Positions 43,836 to 54,804 are shown, numbered from the stretch's first letter. The stretch: 62,765 nt of DNA from an uncultured Spartobacteria bacterium (GCA_903901425.1 CAIURC010000151.1:1-62765); one strand, 5' to 3'. Numbers and translations are program-made. The notes: generated from the letters alone by a model not told the origin.

Positions 43836-46719
43836 ATCGGAAACTATCAAGATCACAGGAGCGCGCCAGCACAATCTCCGGAACCTGAGTCTGGAGATTC
43901 CGCGGGACAAGCTGGTGGTGATGACGGGGCTGAGCGGCTCCGGAAAGTCTTCCCTTGCCTTTGACACGCTCTATGCGGAGGGGCAGCGGCGGTATGTGGA
44001 GAGCCTGTCGGCGTATGCGCGGCAGTTTCTGGACCGGATGCAGAAGCCGGAGGTGGATTTTATTGAGGGGTTGTCGCCGGCGATTGCGATTGAGCAGCGG
44101 ACCTCTGGTGGGAACCCCCGTTCGACGATTGCCACGACCACCGAGATCTACGATTACCTCCGGCTTCTGTATTCCTCGGTGGGTCAGCCGCATGATCCGG
44201 CCACGGGGGAGCCGGTGTTCAAGATGAGCGCGGTGGAGATTGCGGACCGCGTGGCGGCGTTGCCTGCAGAGACGCGCGTGATGCTGCTGGCGCCGGTGGT
44301 GGAACACGAGGTGGGCGAGTTCCGGGACGTGTTGGAAAAGCTCAAGCGCGAAGGGTTTGTCCGGGCGCGGGTGGACGGGGAGTTGGTGGAACTGGGAGGG
44401 GCGCAGCCGGTGAAGTTGAAGAAAGGGTCCGGGCACGTGATCGAAGCGGTGGTAGACCGCTTGGTGGTCAAGGAGGGGATCCGGAGCCGGCTGGGCGATT
44501 CGGTGGAGACCGCTCTGAAATGGGGCGCGGGCTCGGTTCTGGTGCTGCGGGAGGAGTCCTCGGAAGCGGGCCGGGTCTGGGTGGAAATGCGGTACTCCAC
44601 GCAGTACCGGAATCCCACCACCGGGTACGTGTTGCCCCAGTTGACCCCGAAACATTTCTCATTCAACAGCCATCACGGGGCTTGTTCCCGCTGTCAGGGG
44701 CTGGGGACGGAGACGGTGCTGGACCCGGAGTTGGTGGTGCCGGACGAGGCGAAAAGTCTGGCTGAGGGCGCCGTGGCGCCCTGGGCCAAGGCGGCCAAGG
44801 CGTTGCGGAAATATTACGTGGCACTTCTGGAGGCGCTGGCGGGTGCGTACGGGGTTTCGATGGGCGATCCGTTCCACCGGATTCCGGCGGAATTCCGGCA
44901 GGTCCTCCTCTGGGGCAGCGGGACCCGAGTGCTGAGTCTGCCCGGGCCGGATCACCAGGTGCGGGAGCGGGTGTTTGAGGGGGTGATTCCGCTGTTGGAC
45001 CGGCTCTACCGGGAGACGGAGAGCGAGTTTTCCCGTCAACGAATCCGGAATTACATGGGCCGCAAGCCGTGTGGAGCCTGTCAGGGGGCGCGGCTCCGGC
45101 CGGAGATTCTGGCGGTGAAAGTGGGCGGGGTGGGGATTCATGAATGGTGCCGGATGACGGTCGAGGCGGCGCGTCGGTTTTTGCTGGGGCTGGAGTTGAA
45201 CGCGGCTCAGAAGCGGATCACCGGGGAGGTGATGCGGGAGTTGGTGAACCGGCTGGGTTTTTTGGAGGAAGTGGGTCTGGGGTACCTGAGTCTGGACCGG
45301 GAGAGCGGGACGTTGTCTGGGGGGGAGGCGCAGCGGATTCGTCTGGCGACGCAGATTGGGTCGGGGCTGGCGGGGTGTTTGTACGTGCTGGACGAACCGA
45401 GCATTGGGCTGCATCAGCGGGACAACGACCGGTTGATTGCCACGCTCAAGCGGCTGAGGGACTTGGGGAACACCGTGGTGGTGGTGGAGCACGACGAGGA
45501 CACCATCCGCGCCGCCGACCATGTGATTGACCTCGGGCCGGGTGCAGGTGTGGGCGGCGGGGAAATTGTGGCCCAGGGCACCGTGGATGAGGTGCTTGCC
45601 AGCGAACGTTCCCTCACGGGCCAGTACCTCAGTGGCCGGATCCGGATTCCGGTTCCGAAGGAGCGCCAGGCCCCGGCCACGCCGCCGGGGAAGGTGACGG
45701 GGGGGAAATTGGAAGCCGCGGGGCGTCCGGGTTGGTTGACGGTGGTGGGTGCCCGGGAGAACAACCTGGCCCATGTGACGGTTTCATTTCCGCTGGGTTG
45801 CATGACCTGCGTGACTGGGGTTTCCGGGAGCGGCAAGTCGACCCTGGTGGACGACATTCTCAAGCGGGCGCTGTTCCGGCAGTTGCAGGGAGGCAAGGAA
45901 CGGCCCGGGGAACACGACCGGTTGGCTGGGGTGGAGCAGGTAGACAAAGTGATTGTCATCGACCAGTCGCCAATCGGCCGCACCCCCCGTTCGAATCCGG
46001 TCACTTACACCGGCGCGTTTGGCCCGATCCGGGAATTGTTTGCCGGTCTCCCTGCGGCCCGGGTGCGCGGGTACGACGCCGGGCGGTTCAGCTTCAATGT
46101 GAAGGGGGGGCGCTGCGAATCCTGCGAGGGGGACGGGGTCAAAAAGGTGGAGATGCATTTTCTGGCCGACGTGTTTGTGGAGTGCGAGGCCTGCCGGGGC
46201 CGGCGCTACAACCGGGAGACCCTGGAGGTGACCTATAAGGGGCGGAACATCTCCGATGTGCTCGATCTCACGGTGCAGGAAGCGGCCCATTTTTTCCGGA
46301 ACGTGCCGCAGGTGAGCGAGCGTCTTGGGGCATTGGACCGGGTGGGGCTGGGGTACGTGCGTTTGGGGCAGAGCGGAACGACCCTTTCCGGGGGGGAGGC
46401 GCAGCGGGTCAAGCTGGCGGCGGAACTGGCCCGGAAGGCGACGGGCCGGACGGTTTACCTGATGGACGAGCCCACGACGGGGCTGCATCATGCCGACATC
46501 CATACGCTGCTGGGGGTATTGCATCAACTCAAGGTGGCGGGCAACACTCTGGTGATCATCGAACACAACCTGGAGGTGATCAAATGCGCCGATTGGATCG
46601 TCGATCTCGGGCCCGGAGGCGGTTCGGAAGGGGGCCGGGTGGTGGCAGAAGGCACCCCGGAAAGTGTGGCCCGGATTGAAACCAGTCACACGGGCCGGTA
46701 TTTGAGGCGGATGTTATGA
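43831..46719 (+). CDS. uvrA: Excinuclease ABC subunit A
   Basis: A 962-aa UvrA, the damage-recognition ATPase of nucleotide excision repair, which loads UvrB onto lesions. The first ABC module has Walker A GLSGSGKS (33-40), and [11 protein letters not shown] and [14 protein letters not shown] supply signature and Walker B. The second module has [20 protein letters not shown] and [13 protein letters not shown]. Zinc-type Cys pairs are in ACSRCQG, PCGACQG and the C-terminal CESCEG ... CEACRG. Length is typical. The start gives the usual beginning ([18 protein letters not shown]). The next gene overlaps the stop by 4 bp. Confidence 0.97.
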   Translation: MPSETIKITGARQHNLRNLSLEIPRDKLVVMTGLSGSGKSSLAFDTLYAEGQRRYVESLSAYARQFLDRMQKPEVDFIEGLSPAIAIEQRTSGGNPRSTIATTTEIYDYLRLLYSSVGQPHDPATGEPVFKMSAVEIADRVAALPAETRVMLLAPVVEHEVGEFRDVLEKLKREGFVRARVDGELVELGGAQPVKLKKGSGHVIEAVVDRLVVKEGIRSRLGDSVETALKWGAGSVLVLREESSEAGRVWVEMRYSTQYRNPTTGYVLPQLTPKHFSFNSHHGACSRCQGLGTETVLDPELVVPDEAKSLAEGAVAPWAKAAKALRKYYVALLEALAGAYGVSMGDPFHRIPAEFRQVLLWGSGTRVLSLPGPDHQVRERVFEGVIPLLDRLYRETESEFSRQRIRNYMGRKPCGACQGARLRPEILAVKVGGVGIHEWCRMTVEAARRFLLGLELNAAQKRITGEVMRELVNRLGFLEEVGLGYLSLDRESGTLSGGEAQRIRLATQIGSGLAGCLYVLDEPSIGLHQRDNDRLIATLKRLRDLGNTVVVVEHDEDTIRAADHVIDLGPGAGVGGGEIVAQGTVDEVLASERSLTGQYLSGRIRIPVPKERQAPATPPGKVTGGKLEAAGRPGWLTVVGARENNLAHVTVSFPLGCMTCVTGVSGSGKSTLVDDILKRALFRQLQGGKERPGEHDRLAGVEQVDKVIVIDQSPIGRTPRSNPVTYTGAFGPIRELFAGLPAARVRGYDAGRFSFNVKGGRCESCEGDGVKKVEMHFLADVFVECEACRGRRYNRETLEVTYKGRNISDVLDLTVQEAAHFFRNVPQVSERLGALDRVGLGYVRLGQSGTTLSGGEAQRVKLAAELARKATGRTVYLMDEPTTGLHHADIHTLLGVLHQLKVAGNTLVIIEHNLEVIKCADWIVDLGPGGGSEGGRVVAEGTPESVARIETSHTGRYLRRML

Positions 46720-49208
46720 GCACGTGCAGGGGTGAAAAAGCGTTGAAGCGCCGGAATCCGGCCTGGTGCGTCCCGTGGGGCGTGGCCGTGGCCCTATGGT
46801 GTTCTGTTGAGCCACTTTCTGCCGCTGTGGAGGGCTGGGAACGTCGGCTGGAATGGGCAACGCAGCCGATGCGGGAGGGGATTTTGCCCTTGGCAATCAG
46901 CCGTTTGCGCGAGGTGCTGGACGGGGTGGAGAAGGGGGGGGAGACGGGCGGGGCGGAGCAGGTGCGTCTGGCGCTTGGCCGGGCGCTCCTGGACTCGGGG
47001 AAAAGCGAGGAGGGTTTGCGGGTGCTGGAACGTCTGGACCCTGCCGGGAACCCCGCAGTGGCGTTGTTGCGGGGGGAAATGCTGGTTTCAATGCGGCGCT
47101 GGGCAGAGGCGCTCCGGGTGTTCAAGGGGCTGACGGGACCGGAGTGGGAGGCTGCCCGGGTGGGCGAGGCCGAGTGCGAGCGCGCGCTGGGCGGGCTTCC
47201 CGCTGCGGCGGCACTTTTGGAGGGCGTGGTGAGCCGGAGGCCCGACATGGTGCAGGCGGCGTTGCGTCTGGCGGAGATTTACTTGGATCTCGGGGAACCG
47301 GACCGGGCGCGGGCGGTTCTGCAGCGGTTGAGGGATGCGGACGGGCCGCGTTCGAAATGGATGGGGTATCTGGAGGGGCGGTTGGCATTGCGCGAGGGGC
47401 GGCCTGGATTGGCCCGGGATTGTTTTGCGTGGGTCCTGGCGGGGCCGGAGGGATTGACGGCTGAGCTCATGGTGGGAGCGGTGTTTGGAGCGACAGAGGC
47501 AAGGATCCAACTGGAGGGCTACGAGAGCGCAGACCGGGAATTGGAGGCGTTTATTGGGGGGAATCCGGCGCACCCGTATCTTGCGGAGGCATTTGCCAAG
47601 CTGGACTGGGTGTACGGCCGTCAGCAGGACCCGTCCGAGTCGGAGTTGCAGAAGTGGGTGCAGTCAGCGCCTCCAAGGCGGGCGGCATTGGCCCGGTACT
47701 ACCTTGCGCGGAGTTACCTGAGGAAAGGCCGTTTGGAAAAAGCAGCCGGTCAGCTTGCGGCATTTGTGGAAAACCATCGCGGGCATCCTCTGATGGCAGA
47801 GGCGCATTTGATGCGGGCCGATCTTGGGGTGCGGCGCAGGGATTATCCCGGGGCACTGAGCGCGCTGGAGGCGGCTGCGCGGAGCGCGTCCGGGGAACAG
47901 GAACGGGCTCTGGTGGAATTCAGGACCGGGCTCGTACAGTACCGGGCGGGAGAGTTTCTGCTTGCAGGTCGGAGTTTTGAAAATGCGGGCCGCCGCTGGC
48001 CGCAGCTCTGGGAGGTGACCTTGTACAACCGGGCGTTGGCGGCGTTGAGGCTCAAACACGAGGCCGTGTTTGAAGAGCTGAGCCGGGAGCTGGGGGAAGG
48101 CTATCCGGAGAGCGGGTACCGCGGGGAGCTGGCGCTTGAAAAGGGGCTGATGCTGGCCCGGTCCGGAGACCCGCGGGCGGACGGAGTTTTGCAGGGATTT
48201 GTGAGGAAGTACGTGGAGCACCCGCGGGTGGGCGAGGCGCGCCTGGCATTGGCGGAACTGGCGTTTCAGGAGGGGCGTCTGGAGGCCGCGGAAGGATACC
48301 GCCGGGTGAGCAACGTGGGGCGAGCCGGTCTTGAGGACCGTGCGGAGTACCTCGGGATTTTCCTGCTCGAATCGCAGGGCCGTCCGAACGAGGAGGAGGT
48401 GATTGCCCAGGCGCTCAAGTTCCTCCGGGAACGCCCCGGATCGCCTCTGACTTCGGAGGTGCGGATGAAGCTGGGGGAAACCTATTTCCGACTCGAGGAT
48501 TTTGCGAATGCGGAGACGCAACTGGCGACCTTGGCCCGCGAGGATCCGGAGGGCGGGTATGCGGAGACGGCGCTTTATCTTGCGGGTCAGGCGGCGATGC
48601 GGAGCATCAACGAGGGGGGGGTGGACCGTGCGCTGGGATACTTTGGGCAGGTGGTCAAGCGGGACGGCCCCTTGAAGCTTTACGCGCGGGAACAGCAGGC
48701 TCTGGTCCAGAGGCAGCTGGACCGGGAGGAGGAAGCCATCAAAATCTACGACCGGATCCTTGCGGCCCAGCCGGCTCCGGACGTCGAGCTGTGGTACTCC
48801 GTGATGACGGGCAAGGCGGACGCCCTGCTGGTGCTCGGAAAGCAGGACCGCAGGAGGCTGGGCGAGGCGGTGGCACTTTTCAAGCAGGTGGCTGCCACGG
48901 CCGGACCGGGGGCGGTCTGGCGCCACCAGGCCCTCTACAAGCAGGCCAGTGCCCAGCAGGAACTCGGTCTGGTCCCGGAGGCCATGGCCAGCCTCTACGA
49001 GGTGCTCGCGGAGGATCCGGCCACCACCCGCGACTGGCACTGGTACTACAAGGCGGGCTTCAAACTCGCTTCCCTCTACGAGGGCCAACGCGACTGGAAG
49101 GCTGCCATCGGCGTCTACGAAAAAATGCTCCGCCGGGAAGGCCCCCAGTCCGAGGAAGCCCGGGTCCGGGTGAAAAAACTGCGGCTCGAGCATTTTGTGT
49201 GGGATTGA
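46716..49208 (+). CDS. Exported TPR-repeat protein
   Basis: An 830-aa protein with a hydrophobic N-terminal segment (around residues 19-37, AWCVPWGVAVALWCS then VEPLSAA). The rest is nearly all alpha-helical tetratricopeptide-like repeats (for example ALGRALLDSGKSEEGLRVLERL, ALRLAEIYLDLGEPDRARAVLQRL, KLGETYFRLEDFANAETQLATLA). Such proteins act as periplasmic scaffolds or outer-membrane assembly partners; a specific partner is not visible. Its start overlaps the uvrA stop by 4 bp (ATGA), so expression is coupled to uvrA although no shared function is obvious. Confidence 0.85.
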   Translation: MSTCRGEKALKRRNPAWCVPWGVAVALWCSVEPLSAAVEGWERRLEWATQPMREGILPLAISRLREVLDGVEKGGETGGAEQVRLALGRALLDSGKSEEGLRVLERLDPAGNPAVALLRGEMLVSMRRWAEALRVFKGLTGPEWEAARVGEAECERALGGLPAAAALLEGVVSRRPDMVQAALRLAEIYLDLGEPDRARAVLQRLRDADGPRSKWMGYLEGRLALREGRPGLARDCFAWVLAGPEGLTAELMVGAVFGATEARIQLEGYESADRELEAFIGGNPAHPYLAEAFAKLDWVYGRQQDPSESELQKWVQSAPPRRAALARYYLARSYLRKGRLEKAAGQLAAFVENHRGHPLMAEAHLMRADLGVRRRDYPGALSALEAAARSASGEQERALVEFRTGLVQYRAGEFLLAGRSFENAGRRWPQLWEVTLYNRALAALRLKHEAVFEELSRELGEGYPESGYRGELALEKGLMLARSGDPRADGVLQGFVRKYVEHPRVGEARLALAELAFQEGRLEAAEGYRRVSNVGRAGLEDRAEYLGIFLLESQGRPNEEEVIAQALKFLRERPGSPLTSEVRMKLGETYFRLEDFANAETQLATLAREDPEGGYAETALYLAGQAAMRSINEGGVDRALGYFGQVVKRDGPLKLYAREQQALVQRQLDREEEAIKIYDRILAAQPAPDVELWYSVMTGKADALLVLGKQDRRRLGEAVALFKQVAATAGPGAVWRHQALYKQASAQQELGLVPEAMASLYEVLAEDPATTRDWHWYYKAGFKLASLYEGQRDWKAAIGVYEKMLRREGPQSEEARVRVKKLRLEHFVWD

Positions 49209-49282
49209 GCGAGATTCTTACACCGAGCTGTTGCTGTCCGGAGGGGTTTGCCCTTTGATTAGAGCCTGATTTTTTCCATCGC

Positions 49283-50350
49283 ATGAAGCTTTACATCCCT
49301 GGCCCTGTTCAAGTGTCCGAGAAGACCTTCCGCGCATTCTGCCGTCCGATGATTGGGCACCGGAGTGGCGAGTTCAAAAAACTCTATGGCGGGATTCAGC
49401 CGCGGTTGAAGGAGTTGTTCCAGACGGAGCAACCGGTTTTCCTGTCCACCTCCTCGGCGTGGGGGGTGATGGAGGGAGCGGTTCGGAATCTGGTCGGGGA
49501 AGGCAAGGTGCTCAACTGCATGTGCGGGGCTTTTTCGGACAAATGGCTGGATGTGTCGCGCAAATGCGGCAAGCAGGCCGAGGCGCTCCAGGTGGAATGG
49601 GGCCAGCCGATCCGGGGCGAACAGATCCGCGCCAAGCTCAAGGAGGGCGGGTACCAGGCCGTGACTGTCATTCACAACGAGACATCCACCGGCGTACTTT
49701 CTCCCCTCCAGGAAATCTGCGAGGTGATGCGCGAGTTCCCGGATGTCCTGCTCATTGTCGACACGGTTTCCTCGTTTTCTGTGGTGCCGATTCCGATGGA
49801 CGCTTGGGGAATTGACGTCCTTCTGACGGGATCCCAGAAGGCGCTCGCGATGCCGCCCGGCCTTGCCCTGTTCAGCGCCAGCGCCAAGGCGTTCGAACGC
49901 GCGGAAAAGGTCAAGGGCCGCGGCTACTACTTCGATTTCCTCGAGTTCCGCAAGAACCAGCTGGAGGACATGACCCCCAGCACGCCGTCCATCTCGCACA
50001 TCTACGCGCTCGAGTCCAAGTTGGAGGACATTTTCACGGAGGGCGTTTCCAACCGCCACCAGCGACATGCCCAACTCAACGATCTGGTCGGAGAGTGGGT
50101 GAAGCGGAACGGGTTCGAGTTTTTTGCCCCGGAAGGGTTCCGGTCCCGGTCCCTGACCTGCGTGGCCAACAACCGAGGAATTGACGTGGCGGCTTTTGTG
50201 AAAAACCTCAAGGACCGCCATGGAATCGTGTTGGACGGCGGCTACGGGAAGCTCAAGGGGCTTACCTTCCGCGTTTCCAACATGGGCGATGAGACCCAGG
50301 AATCCATGACCGCTTTGCTGGCCGCCATGGACGACTGTCTTCCCCAGTAA
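49283..50350 (+). CDS. Class V aminotransferase (serine/alanine-glyoxylate type)
   Basis: A 355-aa PLP-dependent class V aminotransferase. It begins with the characteristic MKLYIPGPVQVSEKT ... MIGHRSGEF, binds PLP through Lys in TGSQKALAMPPG, and has the ETSTGVLSPL and VDTVSSF blocks that hold the cofactor. Relatives use serine, alanine or phosphoserine with glyoxylate, pyruvate or 2-oxoglutarate. Which pair applies is uncertain; a serine-synthesis role is one possibility, and glyoxylate use would link it loosely to the hydroxyacid oxidase at 32-36 kb. It is followed by a likely terminator. Confidence 0.88.
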   Translation: MKLYIPGPVQVSEKTFRAFCRPMIGHRSGEFKKLYGGIQPRLKELFQTEQPVFLSTSSAWGVMEGAVRNLVGEGKVLNCMCGAFSDKWLDVSRKCGKQAEALQVEWGQPIRGEQIRAKLKEGGYQAVTVIHNETSTGVLSPLQEICEVMREFPDVLLIVDTVSSFSVVPIPMDAWGIDVLLTGSQKALAMPPGLALFSASAKAFERAEKVKGRGYYFDFLEFRKNQLEDMTPSTPSISHIYALESKLEDIFTEGVSNRHQRHAQLNDLVGEWVKRNGFEFFAPEGFRSRSLTCVANNRGIDVAAFVKNLKDRHGIVLDGGYGKLKGLTFRVSNMGDETQESMTALLAAMDDCLPQ

Positions 50351-50368
50351 ATCCGCCGGGTCCGCCTA

Positions 50369-50392
50369 AAAACCGCTATGGAAATCGGTTTT
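50369..50392 (+). terminator. Likely terminator after aminotransferase gene
   Basis: Stem AAAACCG (50369-50375) with CGGTTTT (50386-50392), 10-nt loop, ending in a short T-run, 18 bp after the aminotransferase stop. The stem is AT-rich, so strength is uncertain. Confidence 0.4.
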
Positions 50393-50409
50393 CTGGGGTA
50401 GAAAAGGGG

Positions 50410-51282
50410 ATGAAGATCTGGTTTTCCCTCTGTCTTCTGGCCGGATTCCATGCTGCCGCGGCGGACCCGCTGAAATTCAAGCTGTGGCCAGATGGAGCGC
50501 CGGGGGTGATGGTCGAGGCCTCTGACAAAACCCGCGCTTTCATCGACGAACGTTCCTCCAAGCAGGGGTTTGAGAGCTACATCCTCCAGCCCGAGATGGA
50601 GGTTTTTCCCGCCAAAAAACCCAACGGCGCCTGTGTCATCGTCCTCCCCGGAGGCGGGTTTGGATTCCTCTCCACCGAGCACGAGGGATCCCGGGTCTGC
50701 CGCTGGCTCAACACCCGTGGAGTAACCGGGGTGCTTCTGAAGTACCGCACCCCGACCCGGGACGAGGATCTTCCGCACGAAAAGCCTCTGGCAGACGCAC
50801 GGCGCGCCATGGGAATGGTCCGGCACGCCGCGCAGGAGTGGGGAGTCGACCCCAACCGGGTCGGTGTGCTCGGATTCTCCTCCGGCGCCAAAGTGGTCGG
50901 CTACCTCTGCTGTGACCGGGCCCCCCGGGGGTATCCCTTCAACCCCAACCTCGACGACGAACGGGGACCCGATTTCGGGGCGATGATTTACGGAGGCGGA
51001 TTCGCCGACAAGGATGGCCAGAACCAGCTGCGGGAAGGGTTTACGGTCCCGGCTGATGCACCGCCCCTGTTCCTGACCGTCGCCCACGACGACAAGAATC
51101 TCTCCGTGGATGCCGCTCTGCTGTATTTGGAGTACAAACGGAAGTGGCGCCCCGCCGAGCTCCACGTCTTTACCCACGGCGGACACGGATTCGGCATCCG
51201 GGATCAGGGGCTCCCCATCAACAAATGGACGGACCGGCTGGGGGACTGGATGGAGACCATGGGGTTTCTCGAAAAGCGCTAG
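50410..51282 (+). CDS. Secreted alpha/beta-hydrolase esterase
   Basis: A 290-aa protein with a signal peptide (MKIWFSLCLLAGFHAAAA). The alpha/beta-hydrolase features in order are the oxyanion block VIVLPGGGFGFLS, nucleophile Ser in GFSSGAK, acid Asp in TVAHDDKNLS and His in THGGHGFG. This matches the feruloyl/acetyl-xylan-esterase-like BD-FAE group, which deacylates plant or algal polysaccharides. The substrate is not known. A strong AAAAGGGG sits directly before the ATG. It is convergent with the AraC gene at 51295 (12-bp gap). Confidence 0.88.
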   Translation: MKIWFSLCLLAGFHAAAADPLKFKLWPDGAPGVMVEASDKTRAFIDERSSKQGFESYILQPEMEVFPAKKPNGACVIVLPGGGFGFLSTEHEGSRVCRWLNTRGVTGVLLKYRTPTRDEDLPHEKPLADARRAMGMVRHAAQEWGVDPNRVGVLGFSSGAKVVGYLCCDRAPRGYPFNPNLDDERGPDFGAMIYGGGFADKDGQNQLREGFTVPADAPPLFLTVAHDDKNLSVDAALLYLEYKRKWRPAELHVFTHGGHGFGIRDQGLPINKWTDRLGDWMETMGFLEKR

Positions 51283-51294
51283 CGGCTCAGGCGC

Positions 51295-52122
51295 TCACGG
51301 AGCGCCGGCTTCCGGATTGAGTTCGGCAAATCGTTTGGGCGGATTGGCCCGGAACGCTTTGGGGGAACGCCCGGCCCAGCGGGTAAAGCGGACGCAGAAA
51401 TGTTCCGGGTTGCAAAAGCCGGCTCGTGCCCCGATTTCCTTGACCGACAGGTTCGTGCTCAGGAGTAACTGTTTGGCGTGCTCCATCCGGCGCGCCTCCA
51501 GATGCTGCATGACGCTCAGCCGCATCTGCTCCTTGAACAGGTGCGCCAAACGAGACGGAGACAGCGCCGCCACCTGTGCGAGGGTGTCGACGGAAACACC
51601 CTCCCCCAGATGATTGTCGATGTACTGGACCACGCGCTGCACCCGCTCGTCGAGCTGTTCCACGGAGGAGGAATCCCGCCTCTGGCAGGCCAGAAGGAGC
51701 ACGCGTTCCATTGCGTTTTCCGCCAGAGCGACATTCGGTGGATTCGCACACCACCACTCCAGCAGTTCCTCCAGAGAACGCCTTGGCAACGCCCAACTGC
51801 GCCCCGGAAAGGTCACCAGACTCACGCCCGAAGGGCACTCGGGATTGCGCAGCCAAGAGACCCAGTCCGGTCTCGGATCAAACAGCATCCACACCTCCCG
51901 CTCCCGCTTCTGAACCCGCAAATGGTAGGGTGTGTTCGGGGGCAGAATCAGGCACTGCTGTTTGCCAAGCAGGTAGGTCCGGTGCGCGCACTCGATCTCG
52001 GTCTGGCCCGAAAGAAAAAAGCCGGCGGTCCAGTGGGGGAACCCAGGTTTGCGCTCCAGCTCCACGCCCGCCTGTTGCTCGCTTTTGCCGGCTGAAAGAA
52101 TCACCGCTCTCCCGATACCCAT
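51295..52122 (-). CDS. AraC-family regulator
   Basis: A 275-aa regulator. The N-terminal half is a cupin sensor (HRTYLLGKQQCLILPPNTPYHLRV). The C-terminal AraC domain (about 170-270) has VAALSPSRLAHLFKEQMRLSVMQHLEARRM for the first and IGARAGFCNPEHFCVRFTRWAGRSPKAFR for the second helix-turn-helix, closely resembling sugar-responsive AraC proteins. It diverges from the PSCyt1-DUF1549-DUF1553/DUF1501 operon, the most likely target. The inducer is unknown but is probably a sugar released from a polysaccharide. Confidence 0.92.
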   Translation of the reverse strand: MGIGRAVILSAGKSEQQAGVELERKPGFPHWTAGFFLSGQTEIECAHRTYLLGKQQCLILPPNTPYHLRVQKREREVWMLFDPRPDWVSWLRNPECPSGVSLVTFPGRSWALPRRSLEELLEWWCANPPNVALAENAMERVLLLACQRRDSSSVEQLDERVQRVVQYIDNHLGEGVSVDTLAQVAALSPSRLAHLFKEQMRLSVMQHLEARRMEHAKQLLLSTNLSVKEIGARAGFCNPEHFCVRFTRWAGRSPKAFRANPPKRFAELNPEAGAP

Positions 52123-52437
52123 TGTCAGACGCCTCGCATAGAAAAATGGTTCCGAAACGAGGCCGGGGAACTGTCATCCTCGCGCGCGGGGAGGCTACCG
52201 CGAAAGAACCGCGCAGCATGGCAGGAATAGAAAGGTGTTCAGCAGCTCTGTCGATTCCCAATCGGCGGCCTCCGGCCTAAAAGAAGGGGCATGCAGCGGC
52301 AGAGTTTTCACGCGTTCAGATCCGGTGTGTGGAGCGGTGTCCAGCGTCTGTTCCGGGCTGCGGACGCGGCGTCCGCGCCGAGAGACTTGGGAACGCGCTT
52401 CCCGGTCGGCTCGGACCCCGGCGTCAAAGGGCCTTCC

Positions 52438-54804
52438 GTGGCGGCCGGTCAGAGGCACCATGCCCTGTTTTATCTGGCCCTGTGCGGATCGCTCTTCTGC
52501 GCGGAAAATGCCGGTTTTGCAGATAGCATGACCCCGGAACAACGGGCGTTTTTCGAAACCAAAATCCGTCCGGTGCTCGTTCGGGAGTGTTACGAGTGTC
52601 ACGCCAACGGCGCGAAAAAGATCGGCGGAAAGCTGCGCTTGGATTCCAAGCGAGAGATGCAGCAGGGAGGCGAATCCGGGCCTTCCATGCATCCGGGCGA
52701 TCCGGATGCCAGCCTCCTGATCCAAGCGCTGCGTTATGACGGCGCCGAGATGCCCCCCAAAAAGAAGCTGCCCGATGCGGTCATTGAGGATTTTGCGCGC
52801 TGGGTGAAGATGGGGGCACCGGACCCGCGGGACGAGGATCCGTCCGCCTCAAAAAAGGTGGTCCGTACCGACGAACGTACAGTGGATCTCTGGTCGCTGA
52901 AACCGATCCGGAATCCCGAGGTGCCAAGCGATGTCTGGGCAGGGTGGAGTTCGGATCCCTTGGACCGTTTTGTGGCGCAGAAAATGGGAGCCTCCGGGTT
53001 GAAGCCTGCCCCGGATGCCGAGCCCCGCGTATTGTTCCGGAGACTGTTTTTTGATCTGCACGGTCTGCCGCCCGCTTTTGAGCAGGCAGAGGCGTTTGAA
53101 TCTGAGTACCGGGCCTCAGGTCCAGGGGTGTTGGGGACGTGGGTGGCCCGATTGCTGGACTCCCCCCGGTTTGGCGAACGCTGGGGGCGGCACTGGATGG
53201 ATGTGGCCCGCTACGCTGAGAGCAACGGAGACGATGGCCTGGGACGCAACCCGAACTTCCCCCACGCGTGGCGGTACCGGGATTATGTGATCGAAAGTTT
53301 CAACCGGAACGTGCCTTACGACCGGCTTGTCCGGGAACAGATCGCCGGCGACCTGATCTCCTCCGGTTCCCCAGAGGCCAGGGACCGGGGCCGGGTGGCA
53401 ACCGGTTTTCTGGCTCTGTGCGCAAAACCCGCCCTAGCGATGAACGACGCCAATTTTCCGATGGACGTCGTGGCGGACCAGATCGGGGTCATCGGAAGCG
53501 GGATTCTGGGGCTGAGCGTGGGATGCGCCCGCTGCCATGACCACAAGCACGACCCGATCTCGATTCGGGAGTACACGGCGCTGGCCGGGATTTTGAGGAG
53601 CACCCAGACCCTGTGGGGCGCTGCCGGGTTTGAACCGCTTTCCGCGATGGAAACCCCCTTGCACCGCCTGGAGGCTGTCCCGGTCCATTTAGTGCCTCCA
53701 GCCGAACAGCTCCCGCAGCCCGGCCCGAAGTTCAAGAAAAGGCCGACCCAAGGCCGGTTCAAGTATCCTGAGGGTGCGCCCCTCGCCATGGGGGTGCGGG
53801 ACGCGGAGTTTGCTGGCAACATCCGGGTCAACCTGGGGGGCGAAGCCTCCCGCCTGGGAGAGGAGGTCATGCGGGGTGTGCCGGGGTGGTTTGGACCCAC
53901 CTCTTTTGCGGATCAACTGGCCTGTCCGCCCCGGAGCGGCCGGGAGGAACTCGCAGACTGGCTGGTACGCGACGCCCAGCCCCTGACGGCGCGTGTCTTT
54001 GTCAACCGGGTTTGGCAGCACCTTTTCGGAGAGGGCCTTGTCCGGACGCCAGACGATTTTGGGGAGTTTGGCGATCGGCCAGTGAACCCAGAATTGCTGG
54101 ACCATCTCGCCGCGCGTTTTATCCGGAGCGGCTGGGATATCAAAGGGCTGATCCGAGCCATGGTTTTAAGCCGGACGTACCGGCTCAGTTCCGTCAAAGG
54201 CAGCGAAGCGGCGCAGAAGGATCCCGAGAACCGCTTTCTGAGCTTTCACCCGAGGCGCCGGCTGGATGCGGAATCGCTCCGGGACGCGATGCTGGCAGCC
54301 AGTGGCCGGCTGGAGCTTCAGCCGCCCTCGGGGTCCCGGCTGCAACATCAGAACGTGTTGGTGAACGAGATGAACAACCTGCACCGGCCGGACCCGCACC
54401 GGAGCGTTTACCAGCTCATGCTCCGGAACGCCATGCCTCCGGAACTGCTGGCGTTCAACCTGCCTGACGGTCTGAAGACCAAGGGCAAACGCGATGAGAC
54501 CACCATTCCAGGCCAGGCGTTGTTTCTCCTGAACAACCCGTTTGTGATTGAGCAGAGCCAGCATCTGGCGGCACGCGTGGCGCCCCGTGCAGGCTCGCCG
54601 GAAGAGGGGGCGCGCCTCATTTTTAGGAGCGCGCTGTCCAGAAACCCGACACCGTCCGAGATCCGGCAGGCAGTCGAGTTTCTTTCCGGAATGGAGTCGG
54701 AGTTGGCGGCAGCCCAGCCCGGGACGGAGACTTCCCTGGCAGAGGCGTATGCGAGGCTTGCCCAGGCGGTGCTGGCCAGCAACGAGATGCGCTACATCGA
54801 CTAA
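52438..54804 (+). CDS. PSCyt1-DUF1549-DUF1553 fusion protein
   Basis: A secreted cytochrome/DUF protein, 788 aa from the GTG at 52438. That start is chosen because it is preceded by AAAGGG and opens a signal peptide (RHHALFYLALCGSLFCAE); an ATG at 52291 would add 49 atypical residues. PSCyt1 comes first (VRECYECHANG, Cys51-His55, then the MPPKKKL ligand region), next DUF1549 (SPRFGERWGRHWMDVARYAES; CARCHDHKHDPI) and DUF1553 (ARVFVNRVWQHLFGEGLVRTPDDFG, RRRLDAESLRDAML). This is the fused form of what is split between 24691 and 29463. Function unproven; coupled to the DUF1501 gene 39 bp downstream. Confidence 0.9.
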   Translation: MAAGQRHHALFYLALCGSLFCAENAGFADSMTPEQRAFFETKIRPVLVRECYECHANGAKKIGGKLRLDSKREMQQGGESGPSMHPGDPDASLLIQALRYDGAEMPPKKKLPDAVIEDFARWVKMGAPDPRDEDPSASKKVVRTDERTVDLWSLKPIRNPEVPSDVWAGWSSDPLDRFVAQKMGASGLKPAPDAEPRVLFRRLFFDLHGLPPAFEQAEAFESEYRASGPGVLGTWVARLLDSPRFGERWGRHWMDVARYAESNGDDGLGRNPNFPHAWRYRDYVIESFNRNVPYDRLVREQIAGDLISSGSPEARDRGRVATGFLALCAKPALAMNDANFPMDVVADQIGVIGSGILGLSVGCARCHDHKHDPISIREYTALAGILRSTQTLWGAAGFEPLSAMETPLHRLEAVPVHLVPPAEQLPQPGPKFKKRPTQGRFKYPEGAPLAMGVRDAEFAGNIRVNLGGEASRLGEEVMRGVPGWFGPTSFADQLACPPRSGREELADWLVRDAQPLTARVFVNRVWQHLFGEGLVRTPDDFGEFGDRPVNPELLDHLAARFIRSGWDIKGLIRAMVLSRTYRLSSVKGSEAAQKDPENRFLSFHPRRRLDAESLRDAMLAASGRLELQPPSGSRLQHQNVLVNEMNNLHRPDPHRSVYQLMLRNAMPPELLAFNLPDGLKTKGKRDETTIPGQALFLLNNPFVIEQSQHLAARVAPRAGSPEEGARLIFRSALSRNPTPSEIRQAVEFLSGMESELAAAQPGTETSLAEAYARLAQAVLASNEMRYID

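Noticed and set aside
44659-45774. 371-codon minus-strand open frame within uvrA
   Set aside because: It is antisense to a clear uvrA and His/Pro/Arg-rich, as expected for a shadow frame.
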